Source: a virus
Virus record (IMG/VR): IMGVR_UViG_3300017971_000272
Location: 1 to 64,000 of that record
DNA: 64,000 nucleotides
Direction: 5' to 3' (one strand)
Positions 26,048 through 34,463 of the stretch are shown in pieces. The notes below the pieces were generated by a model. It saw only the letters and a list, made by a program, of their open reading frames with translations, was not told where the DNA came from and made no database searches. Numbering within the stretch: position 1 is the first letter of the stretch; the number at the start of each line of letters is the position of its first letter. The position numbers and the translations under genes were made by a program.

Positions 26048-26444
26048 AATTAAACACTATATCAGCCTCTTGTTGGGTAATGATATTGCTTCCAAGCAAA
26101 TAACCGATACCTTGTGTTATTAAAGGATCTTTAACATCTATTTCTGTAGCCATATTATATTGCATCATAAAGTTTTCTACCATCACATCTGTTTTAGCAG
26201 CAGCAAGAAGTTTAACTTGGCTATCTATACTGAACATATTCCAAAATTCTAACTTAGATACTATAACAGAAGAATCATTTTGTACGGGGATAAAAGTAGA
26301 GGTCTCTCTATCATATTTAGTCCCAATCAGTTCCAAATTATAAGTATCTATATGAAGAATATTGTCCCCTTCAAGTTTATCTGGATTCTCTGTTATTGCT
26401 TTCACAATATCATCTTCATCTAATTGCACATGATAATATGGCAT
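26037..26444 (-). CDS. Virion-associated protein, duplicated copy 1
   Basis: 135 aa. The C-terminal 80 residues (VSKLEFWNMFS, AKTDVMVENFMMQYNMATEI, then DVKDPLITQGI) match the neighbour at 26444-26761 almost exactly. The N-terminus differs. Probably a tail-fibre chaperone or small structural protein; no named family. Confidence 0.6.
   Translation of the reverse strand: MPYYHVQLDEDDIVKAITENPDKLEGDNILHIDTYNLELIGTKYDRETSTFIPVQNDSSVIVSKLEFWNMFSIDSQVKLLAAAKTDVMVENFMMQYNMATEIDVKDPLITQGIGYLLGSNIITQQEADIVFNYDL
26106..26198. repeat. 93-bp identical direct repeat, copy A
   Basis: Identical to 26516-26608 (offset 410), with a further identical 34-bp block at 26233-26266 and 26643-26676. Recent tandem duplication of one domain. 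Confidence 0.9.
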
Positions 26445-26761
26445 TATATGCCCTCCATTTGTAAAACATTATTTGCTTCTTCCTCTGTAATTATACCGTT
26501 ATCTCTTAAATAGGTGATACCTTGTGTTATTAAAGGATCTTTAACATCTATTTCTGTAGCCATATTATATTGCATCATAAAGTTTTCTACCATCACATCT
26601 GTTTTAGCTGCGTCTAATACATTGACTTGACTTTGGGTAGAAAACATATTCCAAAATTCTAACTTAGATACTATAATTGAAATATCTGCTATGTCCTGTT
26701 GAATAGTAACTTCTTCTTCACTTTCTAAACCTGATTCATTAAAAATTCTTATTTTAGTCAT
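26444..26761 (-). CDS. Virion-associated protein, duplicated copy 2
   Basis: 105 aa. Same C-terminal domain as 26037-26444 with a shorter N-terminus. The two genes overlap by one base. Confidence 0.6.
   Translation of the reverse strand: MTKIRIFNESGLESEEEVTIQQDIADISIIVSKLEFWNMFSTQSQVNVLDAAKTDVMVENFMMQYNMATEIDVKDPLITQGITYLRDNGIITEEEANNVLQMEGI
26516..26608. repeat. 93-bp identical direct repeat, copy B
   Basis: Identical to 26106-26198. No substitutions over 93 bp, unlike the diverged flanks, so duplication or gene conversion is recent. Confidence 0.9.
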
Positions 26762-26762
26762 T

Positions 26763-27374
26763 TTAACCTCTTAAATATATAACTGGATAATTTGGGCCTA
26801 AAATAGCTGGTGTTGCTGTAGCTGGTAAAGATGTATTTATTTCTCCGAATGCATCTAAAAGCGAATAATAAGCAGAAGATACAGCTCTAAGAGATGATAA
26901 ACCATTATTATATAAAATAGAATGTGAACTGGATGTATATGTAGCTGATGTTGTTGCTCCATATATAATAACTACTGTTGACGAAAGACGACATGCTAAC
27001 CAGTACAGTGTTCCTTTAGTTAATTGCTGTGATATTGTAGATATATTTAATGCTGCTGTTGCTCCTACTGTTATTTGTGGAGCAGACAATAAACGTGTTC
27101 CAGGTAAGTTATTTGATGCATTATTATATATCCCTACATCTATTGTTACTCCTTCATAACTTGTATTAGTATTAGCTATTACTATTCCTGTAAATATATG
27201 TGTTATTATTGGAATAAAAGGCACATAATAAATATAACCTGCTGTGATTTGTGTTCCTGCTGCAACTCTTGCAGGTATTATTGAAGGAGGATAAAACAGA
27301 TTAGATTGATAACCATTAAATTCTAAAGGCTGTTTATAATAGGAATCAAAATTTTTATCTTTCAAATAAGTCAT
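26763..27374 (-). CDS. Beta-rich tail-fibre/decoration protein, 203 aa
   Basis: Rich in Thr, Ser, Ile and Tyr strands (TQITAGYIYYVPFIPIITH). Part of a block of fibre-like genes (26763-30479). Probable receptor-binding or decoration protein without a named family. Confidence 0.6.
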   Translation of the reverse strand: MTYLKDKNFDSYYKQPLEFNGYQSNLFYPPSIIPARVAAGTQITAGYIYYVPFIPIITHIFTGIVIANTNTSYEGVTIDVGIYNNASNNLPGTRLLSAPQITVGATAALNISTISQQLTKGTLYWLACRLSSTVVIIYGATTSATYTSSSHSILYNNGLSSLRAVSSAYYSLLDAFGEINTSLPATATPAILGPNYPVIYLRG

Positions 27375-27387
27375 GAAACAGTCCTTT

Positions 27388-27873
27388 CTATAAAATTAAC
27401 CATTTCGTTCCAGTTGGAAAAATTGTATAGTTTTCATCAGGCCCTACTGTTATAGAGGTTTCCCCATCTATTTCTTCTGATGAATTGCCATCAATAGTTA
27501 TATTGCCTGAACTCGTGTTTTTAATATCATAATTTTTCTTTGCTGCTGTAGATACAGCATGTAAAGTAATAGTGACTCCGGATGCTGTTACTTCTATCAC
27601 ATCATTAGAATCTGAAATAGTTTGATTGGAGGAATAAGAATTATAGGCTCTTGAGGGAACATCTCCACCACCACCTAAATCTGCCCATGCTCCATTTTGG
27701 TATCCTCTGAAAGTATGGGATGTGGAGTTGTAATACCACATCCCATTTCTCGGATTACCTGTACCATTACTATTACTGTCCCATTTATTGCCTCTAATAA
27801 AAGTTAGGCAAGCAGCATCATTAGCATTTTCGCCACAATAATTATGTTGTCGGTACGGTAAAGTTAAAGACAT
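27388..27873 (-). CDS. Fibre protein, PYRQH N-domain paralogue 1
   Basis: 161 aa. The N-terminus (LPYRQHNYCGE, LTFIRGNKWDSNSNG) is paralogous to that of 27887-28918; the C-terminal part is a beta domain (ITVGPDENYTIFPTGTKW). The shared head domain probably docks fibres to one virion site. Confidence 0.65.
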   Translation of the reverse strand: MSLTLPYRQHNYCGENANDAACLTFIRGNKWDSNSNGTGNPRNGMWYYNSTSHTFRGYQNGAWADLGGGGDVPSRAYNSYSSNQTISDSNDVIEVTASGVTITLHAVSTAAKKNYDIKNTSSGNITIDGNSSEEIDGETSITVGPDENYTIFPTGTKWLIL

Positions 27874-27886
27874 TGCTATCTCCTGT

Positions 27887-28918
27887 TTACATTACAACCC
27901 ATCCACTATTAGTTCCATCTATATTATAATACCCTATATCGTTAGTTGTATCGAAACAGAAATCTCCAATAGCTCCCGAAACCACACCATTTGGATTTCC
28001 TGCATTTGTGGACCTGCCTGATGGATTTCTTGTGTTTAATTCTGTTAATGCTGTCTCTACATCAGTAGCGTTATTTAAGTTGGTCTTACTATCTGTACCA
28101 ACTAATGAAGCGCCCTCACTACCACCTGTAGTACTTCCTATTTCACTTTCTGTGTAATATCTATCATCATGGGTATGTAAAGCAGTATCACCACCACCAG
28201 TCAATCCTGTAGATTGGGCAGATGTTAAATGATAATACTCATTAGTAGTTCCACCTTGCAATCCTGATGTAGCGTTATGCTCTGTTGATGCTGCCCATTC
28301 TCCCCATGAAGCGCCATCGAACACATAAAATTTATTATCGGTTTCATTACGTGTTGTGGTTCCTTCATCTGGAACAGTTTCAACCCATGATGTGCCATTC
28401 CATTCATAAATATAATTATCTGTCCATCCATTTGCTGTAGCTGTAGAAATATATCTATCGCCTACAGAGGGTCCAGGAGGAGTGCTTGCAGTTGGATCAT
28501 AAAAATCAATTACTGATTCTTGCCAATCTTTTCCTTGATCCACATATTCTTTTGTTGCTGCATCTGTGGCATTTGTTGGATAAGCTACATTGGTCAATGC
28601 AAATCCACCCATTGACTGATCACCAGTGAAATCCCTTGTTCCATCTACAAGAGTATATTGTAAATGGTTATCATCTAAATCTCTATCTGTAAGATTATTA
28701 TGAACAAGAGTTCCTTGAGTGAGTTGTGTCCATGATCCATTAGCATATACTTTTAAAACATTCAATGTGGTATCATAAAACAACATACCATTTTGAGGAT
28801 CACCAGTACCATCATTAGTACTATCCCACTTGTTAGCCTGAATAAAAGTCAATGCTGCTGATTCAGTTGCTATCTCACCTAAATAATGATGTTGCCGATA
28901 CGGAGCTGTTAAAGCCAT
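27887..28918 (-). CDS. Fibre protein, PYRQH N-domain paralogue 2
   Basis: 343 aa. N-terminus (APYRQHHYLGE, LTFIQANKWDSTNDG) as in 27388-27873. The middle has phage-fibre signatures LTDRDLDDNHLQY and ATDAATKEYVDQ. The C-terminus (GNPNGVVSGAIGDFCFD) resembles the end of 28944-30479. A trimeric tail or side fibre is likely. Confidence 0.72.
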   Translation of the reverse strand: MALTAPYRQHHYLGEIATESAALTFIQANKWDSTNDGTGDPQNGMLFYDTTLNVLKVYANGSWTQLTQGTLVHNNLTDRDLDDNHLQYTLVDGTRDFTGDQSMGGFALTNVAYPTNATDAATKEYVDQGKDWQESVIDFYDPTASTPPGPSVGDRYISTATANGWTDNYIYEWNGTSWVETVPDEGTTTRNETDNKFYVFDGASWGEWAASTEHNATSGLQGGTTNEYYHLTSAQSTGLTGGGDTALHTHDDRYYTESEIGSTTGGSEGASLVGTDSKTNLNNATDVETALTELNTRNPSGRSTNAGNPNGVVSGAIGDFCFDTTNDIGYYNIDGTNSGWVVM

Positions 28919-28943
28919 TAGTTTTCTCCTTTTTAATAATTAA

Positions 28944-30479
28944 TTAAATAACAAACCACGAGTTCTGACCTGCTAACCTGCATTTATAAAAAATTCCATT
29001 TTCTGTGTCTAAATAAGTCTGATTTTCTATACCTGCAACAATACCATTAGGATTACCAGCTCCACTCAAATCATCAGGTACATAAGGTTCTGCATTCTCC
29101 AAACTGCCTATTACCGTTATTGCATTATCTTCAATGCTTTGTCTTGTTACTGCATCAACAAACATATTACTGATAGTAAGGGTTCCTCCATCAACAGTAC
29201 AATTATAAAAACCTTTTGGAGGATAATAATTTACTTGGGATGCAGTTATACCACCTTGTATTTGGCATTCAATAAATCTTCCAACTCCAGTAGCTGTAAT
29301 TAATCCATCAAATTCTGTTGATCTTGCTATGTTTATATTTACATTTGGAAGATTAAAAGATCTATCAAAGAAACATTTTTCTATTTGTATATTATGAACT
29401 GATCCAAGCTCACTGGCATTAGCAAGTACATCTCCCTGAACCTTAACACCACATAGATAGGTTTCATGAGAAGTGGTATTTCCATCTTCATGATTAAAAT
29501 TTAAATCTCCAGAAATAATCATGTTACCTGTACCATATGCTGCATGAGTACTGGATGTTTCCCCGCTTACTCCTTTGATATTAAAGGCAGGTCTTGAAGG
29601 GGCTTCTGCTGGTTCACCTGTAGCTGTGTTATTTACTGTCACACTTCTTGGAATAGTAGAATTGTAGATATCTGAAGCACCATCACCTATAATCACTGTT
29701 CCATAGCATAAAAATGTTATCATTCTTTGTTTAGGAATAATCACATTTTCATCATATTGTCCTGCTTTGATATGTATAGTTATTTTTTGACGTGCATCAG
29801 CGCTATCTACAGGAGGTCCTATGGCGTTTAAACAATCCTGAATGCTTGAGTATGGATTATAAAAAGAACCATCAGGATTAGCCACTACAGCTTCAAAATT
29901 AACGAAATAATCCTTTGTTCCAAAATATGGCTCATCATTCTCTACAATATAGCCATCATTACTTGATAAATCTGAATTAGTTAATACCTGTTCTTCTTTG
30001 TTTGCTGGATCATATACGGCTTTTGTCATATCTCCAGCACCACCACCTGATGTGACATTAACCCATACAGCAGCACCAGTTGTATTATCCGCTAAGATAT
30101 AAACAATATCAGTATCAGTATTAACCCATACAGTACCAATCAATAAATTAACACCAATACCTCCAGTATTCACAGCATCATCATTTACTCCTGGATCTCT
30201 ATTTGTTGAGATCCTTTGAGCCATATTGGTATGATTACCTGTGCCATAAACACCAGCATCTAAATTAGTTAATCCAAGATGATCAGATGTCCCTGTACCA
30301 CCTTGAGCTATATTAACCCATCTTGCGTTCCCTGGAGTATTATTTACTAAACAATACGGAATTTCTGTTACTTCATCTACCCAAATAGATCCTAATTGAT
30401 ATCCGGAATCCTCACTTCCTGGAGAACCCTCCCTTTGTATAGTAGGATCGCTTATTATTGGTGGAAAGATTGAAGTCAT
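28944..30479 (-). CDS. Tail fibre with beta-helix (pectin lyase-like) region
   Basis: 511 aa. Two repeated N-terminal modules (GSIWVDEVTEIPYCLVNN and GTVWVNTDTDIVYILADN), then a right-handed beta-helix start (NPYSSIQDCLNAIGPP, KITIHIKAGQYDENVIIP) and helical rungs to about residue 440. The C-terminus GNPNGIVAGIENQTYLD matches 27887-28918. Depolymerase or receptor-binding fibre; no catalytic residues assigned. Confidence 0.72.
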   Translation of the reverse strand: MTSIFPPIISDPTIQREGSPGSEDSGYQLGSIWVDEVTEIPYCLVNNTPGNARWVNIAQGGTGTSDHLGLTNLDAGVYGTGNHTNMAQRISTNRDPGVNDDAVNTGGIGVNLLIGTVWVNTDTDIVYILADNTTGAAVWVNVTSGGGAGDMTKAVYDPANKEEQVLTNSDLSSNDGYIVENDEPYFGTKDYFVNFEAVVANPDGSFYNPYSSIQDCLNAIGPPVDSADARQKITIHIKAGQYDENVIIPKQRMITFLCYGTVIIGDGASDIYNSTIPRSVTVNNTATGEPAEAPSRPAFNIKGVSGETSSTHAAYGTGNMIISGDLNFNHEDGNTTSHETYLCGVKVQGDVLANASELGSVHNIQIEKCFFDRSFNLPNVNINIARSTEFDGLITATGVGRFIECQIQGGITASQVNYYPPKGFYNCTVDGGTLTISNMFVDAVTRQSIEDNAITVIGSLENAEPYVPDDLSGAGNPNGIVAGIENQTYLDTENGIFYKCRLAGQNSWFVI

Positions 30480-30488
30480 GATATTCTC

Positions 30489-30788
30489 CTACATTGATAA
30501 GACCATATTAACAGAGCCACCAGCATAATTTTCAACAACAGCTCTTACATATGAAAAATTAATATAAAGCCCTTCACATATATTGGAGGTCCATTTACCT
30601 CCACTAACCTTACACCATTGAGCTTCTGATGGATCACCATCAGTTATGGTCCCTTCAAGAACTACAGTTGTGCCTCCTTGTAATCCCCATATTTGCATTG
30701 GTATAGGAGCATTTCGTGTTCTGTTTATCTTTATAGGTTCCCCTGTTATATTTTCAGTAACATCTTTTAATAATGTTTCTATATTCAT
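30489..30788 (-). CDS. Small virion protein, 99 aa
   Basis: Beta-rich small protein (GGTTVVLEGTITDGDPSEAQW), similar in style to phage decoration proteins. Lies between head-proximal small genes and fibre genes. Confidence 0.55.
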   Translation of the reverse strand: MNIETLLKDVTENITGEPIKINRTRNAPIPMQIWGLQGGTTVVLEGTITDGDPSEAQWCKVSGGKWTSNICEGLYINFSYVRAVVENYAGGSVNMVLSM

Positions 30789-30812
30789 CTAATTAATCCC
30801 TTAATGCAGTGT

Positions 30813-30974
30813 TTATTTTTTATTGCTCTGTCTTTTTATGGCATGTCCTTGAATAGCAGCCTTCTTCTTTGCTTTTTTTCTCGAACTATCGCTGCCAGTT
30901 TTGTAATAGTATTTCTTTCCTGAACCCCATCTATAAAATGATCCTTTACTGTCTTTTCCTCTTCTGACTGGCAT
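30813..30974 (-). CDS. Basic small phage protein, 53 aa
   Basis: MPVRRGKDSKGSFYRWGSGK and a Lys/Arg-rich end. This is a known small, highly basic type near phage head genes. It probably binds DNA or RNA. The start at 30974 gives the recognisable N-terminus. Confidence 0.6.
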   Translation of the reverse strand: MPVRRGKDSKGSFYRWGSGKKYYYKTGSDSSRKKAKKKAAIQGHAIKRQSNKK

Positions 30975-31108
30975 CTGCAAATTTCCTCTAATTTTTGTAT
31001 GATAAAAGCGATCCAAAAAGCTATTCCCCATGAAAACAAGAAGCTGCTCAATGACATTAATAATATACAAGCAAATAATTTTTTCTTTATTTCTTTTAAA
31101 GAGAACAA
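30836..31108 (-). CDS. Possible small membrane protein overlapping basic gene
   Basis: A TTG start after GAGGTGATTAAT would give 90 aa with one or two membrane segments (KKLFACILLMSLSSFLFSWG, IAFWIAFII). It overlaps the basic gene in another frame over its second half, so only one may be functional. Alternatively a GTG start at 31117. Confidence 0.4.
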   Translation of the reverse strand: MFSLKEIKKKLFACILLMSLSSFLFSWGIAFWIAFIIQKLEEICRCQSEEEKTVKDHFIDGVQERNTITKLAAIVREKKQRRRLLFKDMP

Positions 31109-31139
31109 ATTAATCACCTCATTATTAAATATTGATAGA

Positions 31140-31373
31140 TTATCGCTTCTTGATATTAACTTTTCTTTTCATTCCTTTAATATTTATAGATGGAAATTTT
31201 TTATGTACTGCTTTTCTTACTTTTGCTTTTTCTGATGATGTGCCAAATTGAGCTACTCTTGCTAAGGCATTACGAGCATGGGATATATCTTGAATTGGGT
31301 ATTTGCGTTGTTTAGGAAGTGCGAAAGAACTTGACTTCATCCTTTTTCGTTTGTTGTATCTTAAGACAGCCAT
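31140..31373 (-). CDS. Small head-module protein, 77 aa
   Basis: FALPKQRKYPIQDISHARNA then LARVAQFGTSSEKAKVRKAV and a basic end. This is a recognisable small phage protein found near capsid genes; function unknown. Confidence 0.65.
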   Translation of the reverse strand: MAVLRYNKRKRMKSSSFALPKQRKYPIQDISHARNALARVAQFGTSSEKAKVRKAVHKKFPSINIKGMKRKVNIKKR

Positions 31374-31534
31374 TCTTCATCTCCTTCAAAAGCATAACAT
31401 TCGTAGTCAAGGGCAGAGTATAATTCACTATGTATATCAGCAATTAAAAATTCAACATCATTAAAGTACTTAGAAGGAAAATAAATAAGGGGGATGTTTT
31501 TATCTTTTTTATTAAGTAATCTATAAACATGCAT
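31361..31534 (-). CDS. Small acidic protein, 57 aa
   Basis: ATG after AGGGGGATTT; the stop overlaps the next gene's start by 13 bases. It starts MHVYRLLNKKDKN and ends EGDEEWLS. It fills a gap that would otherwise be 190 bp without a gene in a tightly packed operon. Confidence 0.55.
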   Translation of the reverse strand: MHVYRLLNKKDKNIPLIYFPSKYFNDVEFLIADIHSELYSALDYECYAFEGDEEWLS

Positions 31535-31564
31535 AAATCCCCCTATTACAATGTGATTATTATA

Positions 31565-31780
31565 TCATTGTTTTTTAGCTCTTTTTTGCCTTACAGGTCT
31601 TTTAGGTACGGGTTCCTGAATCACTACTGTATCTTCTTCAACTTCATCTTCATTATCTTCTTCAACTTCATCTTCATCAGTAATATGTAAAGTTACTAAT
31701 CCCGCATCAAGTTGTTCCCTTGCGTCTATAGGATGCAATAATATTTTTTTCTTTGTTTTTTTATCTAACACAGCTATCAT
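31565..31780 (-). CDS. Small acidic then basic head-module protein, 71 aa
   Basis: IAVLDKKTKKKILLHPIDAR, then an Asp/Glu-rich repeat (DEVEEDNEDEVEED) and a Pro/Arg/Lys tail. Common small gene after the capsid cement gene in related phages. Confidence 0.6.
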   Translation of the reverse strand: MIAVLDKKTKKKILLHPIDAREQLDAGLVTLHITDEDEVEEDNEDEVEEDTVVIQEPVPKRPVRQKRAKKQ

Positions 31781-31802
31781 TGGTTTCCTCCATTAATATT
31801 AC

Positions 31803-31825
31803 ATAGGGGGAAAGAATCCCCCTAT
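31803..31825. terminator. GC-rich hairpin after capsid cement gene
   Basis: ATAGGGGG, 7-nt loop, CCCCCTAT. No T tract on the minus strand. It could stabilise the capsid mRNA 3' end or reduce transcription past the capsid genes. Confidence 0.5.
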
Positions 31826-31837
31826 ATCGTTATTTTC

Positions 31838-32269
31838 TTATTTGCTAAGATATATCAGATTATTGATACCTGTTGCTACTGTACCAGCAACAACAGTATA
31901 AGCTCTAAGATACCTGTAAGTAGTATCATTAAGAAAATTATTAAATGGAAGATTATATATGCCCACACCTACATCAGCATCACCAACAAGCTGAGTAGCA
32001 TCCCCCATTTCAAAGGCCACAATATCAACAATATCATTGCCTGTAAATCCTTCAGTATTGGTTCCTTGAAGTTTTACAGTATATTTCTCATCACCAGTAT
32101 CAACTTCACAGGCTTGGCAATTAATAACCATAACCCCTTCTGTGAAACCTCCACCAGTATCAAATTCCTTTGCTGAACCATCTACTTTTCCAGCACCACT
32201 TGATGTGATAAGACCTTCATTATTTAACAGTCCTTCGACATCATATATCTTTTGTCTGTTACCCATCAT
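31838..32269 (-). CDS. Capsid cement/decoration protein (Bbp16-like)
   Basis: 143 aa with a jelly-roll-like pattern (KYTVKLQGTNTEGFTGNDIV, GVGIYNLPFNNF) and placement right after the major capsid gene, as in Bordetella phage BPP-1 (Bbp16). It would bind and stabilise the capsid surface. Confidence 0.72.
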   Translation of the reverse strand: MMGNRQKIYDVEGLLNNEGLITSSGAGKVDGSAKEFDTGGGFTEGVMVINCQACEVDTGDEKYTVKLQGTNTEGFTGNDIVDIVAFEMGDATQLVGDADVGVGIYNLPFNNFLNDTTYRYLRAYTVVAGTVATGINNLIYLSK

Positions 32270-32337
32270 GATTATATGTCCTCCTGATGTATTTAAATTT
32301 TTAAATTTTTAAATATGAATAATATTATGAATAAAAA

Positions 32338-33279
32338 CTATTTAACTACTTCAGCGTTCTTGATGCCCCAAAGTCGTGCAGCAGCACGATAACGCATAAT
32401 AGCAAGGGTAAAGTACCATTTAATTCTGGTACGATATACAGGTGAATTCGGGATTTCGCCGAGATCTTTTACTTGCATATCCCCATTCTGTAGACCAACT
32501 ACACCATTTTCAGTGAAAGACACACAGTAAATGGAGGATGATGCAGCAGAACCACCTCCAGGTTGAGTCTCAGTAAATGGCATAATATCACTGTAGTTTT
32601 CATCCTTATCAGCTATAAGAATTGGAAGATCATTGTATTTGGTTATTTGTCTTCCAAATGCATCAGTATCATAGGTAATATAACCACCTACATCTGTGTT
32701 TCTTGCAGCAGCAGTGATACGTCTACGTAAAGTTTTATTCATAACAAGATGTGTGGGGTCTTCTACGGAGTCAATAAGCTCATCAAGTTTAATTAAAGAT
32801 AAGGCATCTCCACCTGATGAACTGCCAGCAGGAATGATAGTAGGCATAGCAGTATCATTACATCTAACTTGCAGACCATCAAATTCCTTTGGATCACTGC
32901 TAACATCTCCCTTAATGATCTTTTTTGTCATTTTAAGAGACAATGCTTTAATCTGTAGTTCTTCCTGATCAGACCGGATATCACCTCCACCAGTCTCAAC
33001 AAGAAAATCATCTACATCAAGTTCACCACCTGAAGCAGTTAAACTCTCAGTGATCTTACTGAACTGACCTGTTCCTCTTGGAAGAGGCTCATTGATTCCA
33101 CGAAATCCCACATTAGGCAGGACTTTCTCTCTAAGGAAGGTGATGGCATTCCCATCAATATTCTTAATGGGAATAGACATCATGATATCAGAATTTCTTG
33201 CGTACAATTCCATTACAGCGGACTCGACTTGCATGTCTCGTCCCAATGCCATTTTTGACATTTCAACTAATGTTAACAT
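32338..33279 (-). CDS. Major capsid protein
   Basis: 313 aa. The N-terminus (LTLVEMSKMALGRDMQ, VMELYARNSDIMM, NVGFRGINEPLP) is typical of the Bbp17/P22-type coat family. ATAGGAGG ribosome site. It follows the scaffold gene and precedes the cement gene. HK97-fold shell subunit. Confidence 0.88.
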   Translation of the reverse strand: MLTLVEMSKMALGRDMQVESAVMELYARNSDIMMSIPIKNIDGNAITFLREKVLPNVGFRGINEPLPRGTGQFSKITESLTASGGELDVDDFLVETGGGDIRSDQEELQIKALSLKMTKKIIKGDVSSDPKEFDGLQVRCNDTAMPTIIPAGSSSGGDALSLIKLDELIDSVEDPTHLVMNKTLRRRITAAARNTDVGGYITYDTDAFGRQITKYNDLPILIADKDENYSDIMPFTETQPGGGSAASSSIYCVSFTENGVVGLQNGDMQVKDLGEIPNSPVYRTRIKWYFTLAIMRYRAAARLWGIKNAEVVK

Positions 33280-33399
33280 TATAAAACCTCCTATTGATGT
33301 TTTAAGTTTAAGTTATTAATTATAAATTATCAATTAATAGCTCACCGAGCTTAGTCCGCCCTACACCGCAAGGAGGTATCTTATACTACTGGATGTTAA

Positions 33400-34176
33400 C
33401 TATTTACTTTTTGCTGCCCTTGCTCTCCTAATGCGTTCACCTGGAGATAATTTACCCCATTCTACTTTTTCGCCTTTACCATGAGATCGGTTCCCCTCAG
33501 ATCCAGATCCTTCAGATGGTGTGAAAAAATATGGTTTTTCATGAGGTAAATTAGATGCCCATTCCTCAATGGATAAAGGAGATGCTCCATCTTTGCCCGG
33601 AATCACATGCCCGTTTGCATCCAAAGCAACTGGTTTCATATCCTCATTCATTGTGAATACTGTTGAACCATATCTAATGACATCGTCCATTGCACCTTGA
33701 GCAACATTAGCAACAGCTAACACATGCTTTTGTACTTGGTTATCTATTCTTTCCCTTGCTAATTCATTTGTCAGTTTACCTATACTACTATCTCTTTCAG
33801 ATACAGATTCCTGAAATGCTTTAATTTGATTATCGTAATCGCCACGCATCCGTTCAGTACGTGATGCTACTAATTCATCAATAGCATTATCATCATACAT
33901 CTTATTTTCGTTAAATAGTTTTTCTTTGGAAAGCAGTTCTTTGTATTTTTCAGGATCAATATTTTTGATCTTTTCAAGAGACATTTTCAAATTGTCTCTT
34001 TCTTTCATGATCTCTATATTGTTATTCCTAAACTCCTTAACCTTTTCCTGCATTGATTGTAGTTCAGGCAATCCTTGAACTTGTAAATAATACTTTCCGT
34101 CTTCATCATTTTTCTTGTAACTGGATTGAATCGCCTCCGGCAATTCTTCGATTGTGTCTAAAACTAATTTAAGCAT
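33400..34176 (-). CDS. Scaffold protein
   Basis: 258 aa. A long coiled coil (about 25-160) and a basic C-terminal end (GERIRRARAAKSK), which binds the inside of the shell in scaffold proteins. Immediately upstream of the capsid gene. Its ribosome site lies within a perfect hairpin. Confidence 0.8.
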   Translation of the reverse strand: MLKLVLDTIEELPEAIQSSYKKNDEDGKYYLQVQGLPELQSMQEKVKEFRNNNIEIMKERDNLKMSLEKIKNIDPEKYKELLSKEKLFNENKMYDDNAIDELVASRTERMRGDYDNQIKAFQESVSERDSSIGKLTNELARERIDNQVQKHVLAVANVAQGAMDDVIRYGSTVFTMNEDMKPVALDANGHVIPGKDGASPLSIEEWASNLPHEKPYFFTPSEGSGSEGNRSHGKGEKVEWGKLSPGERIRRARAAKSK

Positions 34177-34181
34177 AAAAT

Positions 34182-34196
34182 AGAACCTCCGGTTCT
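34182..34196 (-). promoter_or_regulatory. Ribosome-site hairpin before scaffold gene
   Basis: AGAACC GGA GGTTCT forms a 6-bp stem whose loop and 3' arm hold GGAGG, seven bases before the scaffold ATG. Its structure could regulate translation. Confidence 0.55.
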
Positions 34197-34286
34197 TTTT
34201 AATAAGGTGTGATAAGTTAAAAATATCTCTATTATTTATTGGTTAAGTGATACATTATAAAAAGTCAATAATTTTCTAAGGAGGCT

Positions 34287-34463
34287 TTAAAATAACAAAG
34301 ATAAATTGCATTTTTCTATGTCCTCCTCTCTGTTTTTTATTATTTGATTAATTACTGTAATAGCCTTTTCATATCTACTGATATCATGTTTTATTTTTAC
34401 ATACTGAACTAATATATGAGCATCTTCAATACTTCTTTTATCAAATACACTTAAATCTGTCAT
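34287..34463 (-). CDS. Hypothetical protein, 58 aa
   Basis: ATG overlaps the minor head gene stop as ATGA. It is helical and begins MTDLSVFDKRS. Fills the gap between minor head and scaffold genes. No family. Confidence 0.55.
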   Translation of the reverse strand: MTDLSVFDKRSIEDAHILVQYVKIKHDISRYEKAITVINQIIKNREEDIEKCNLSLLF

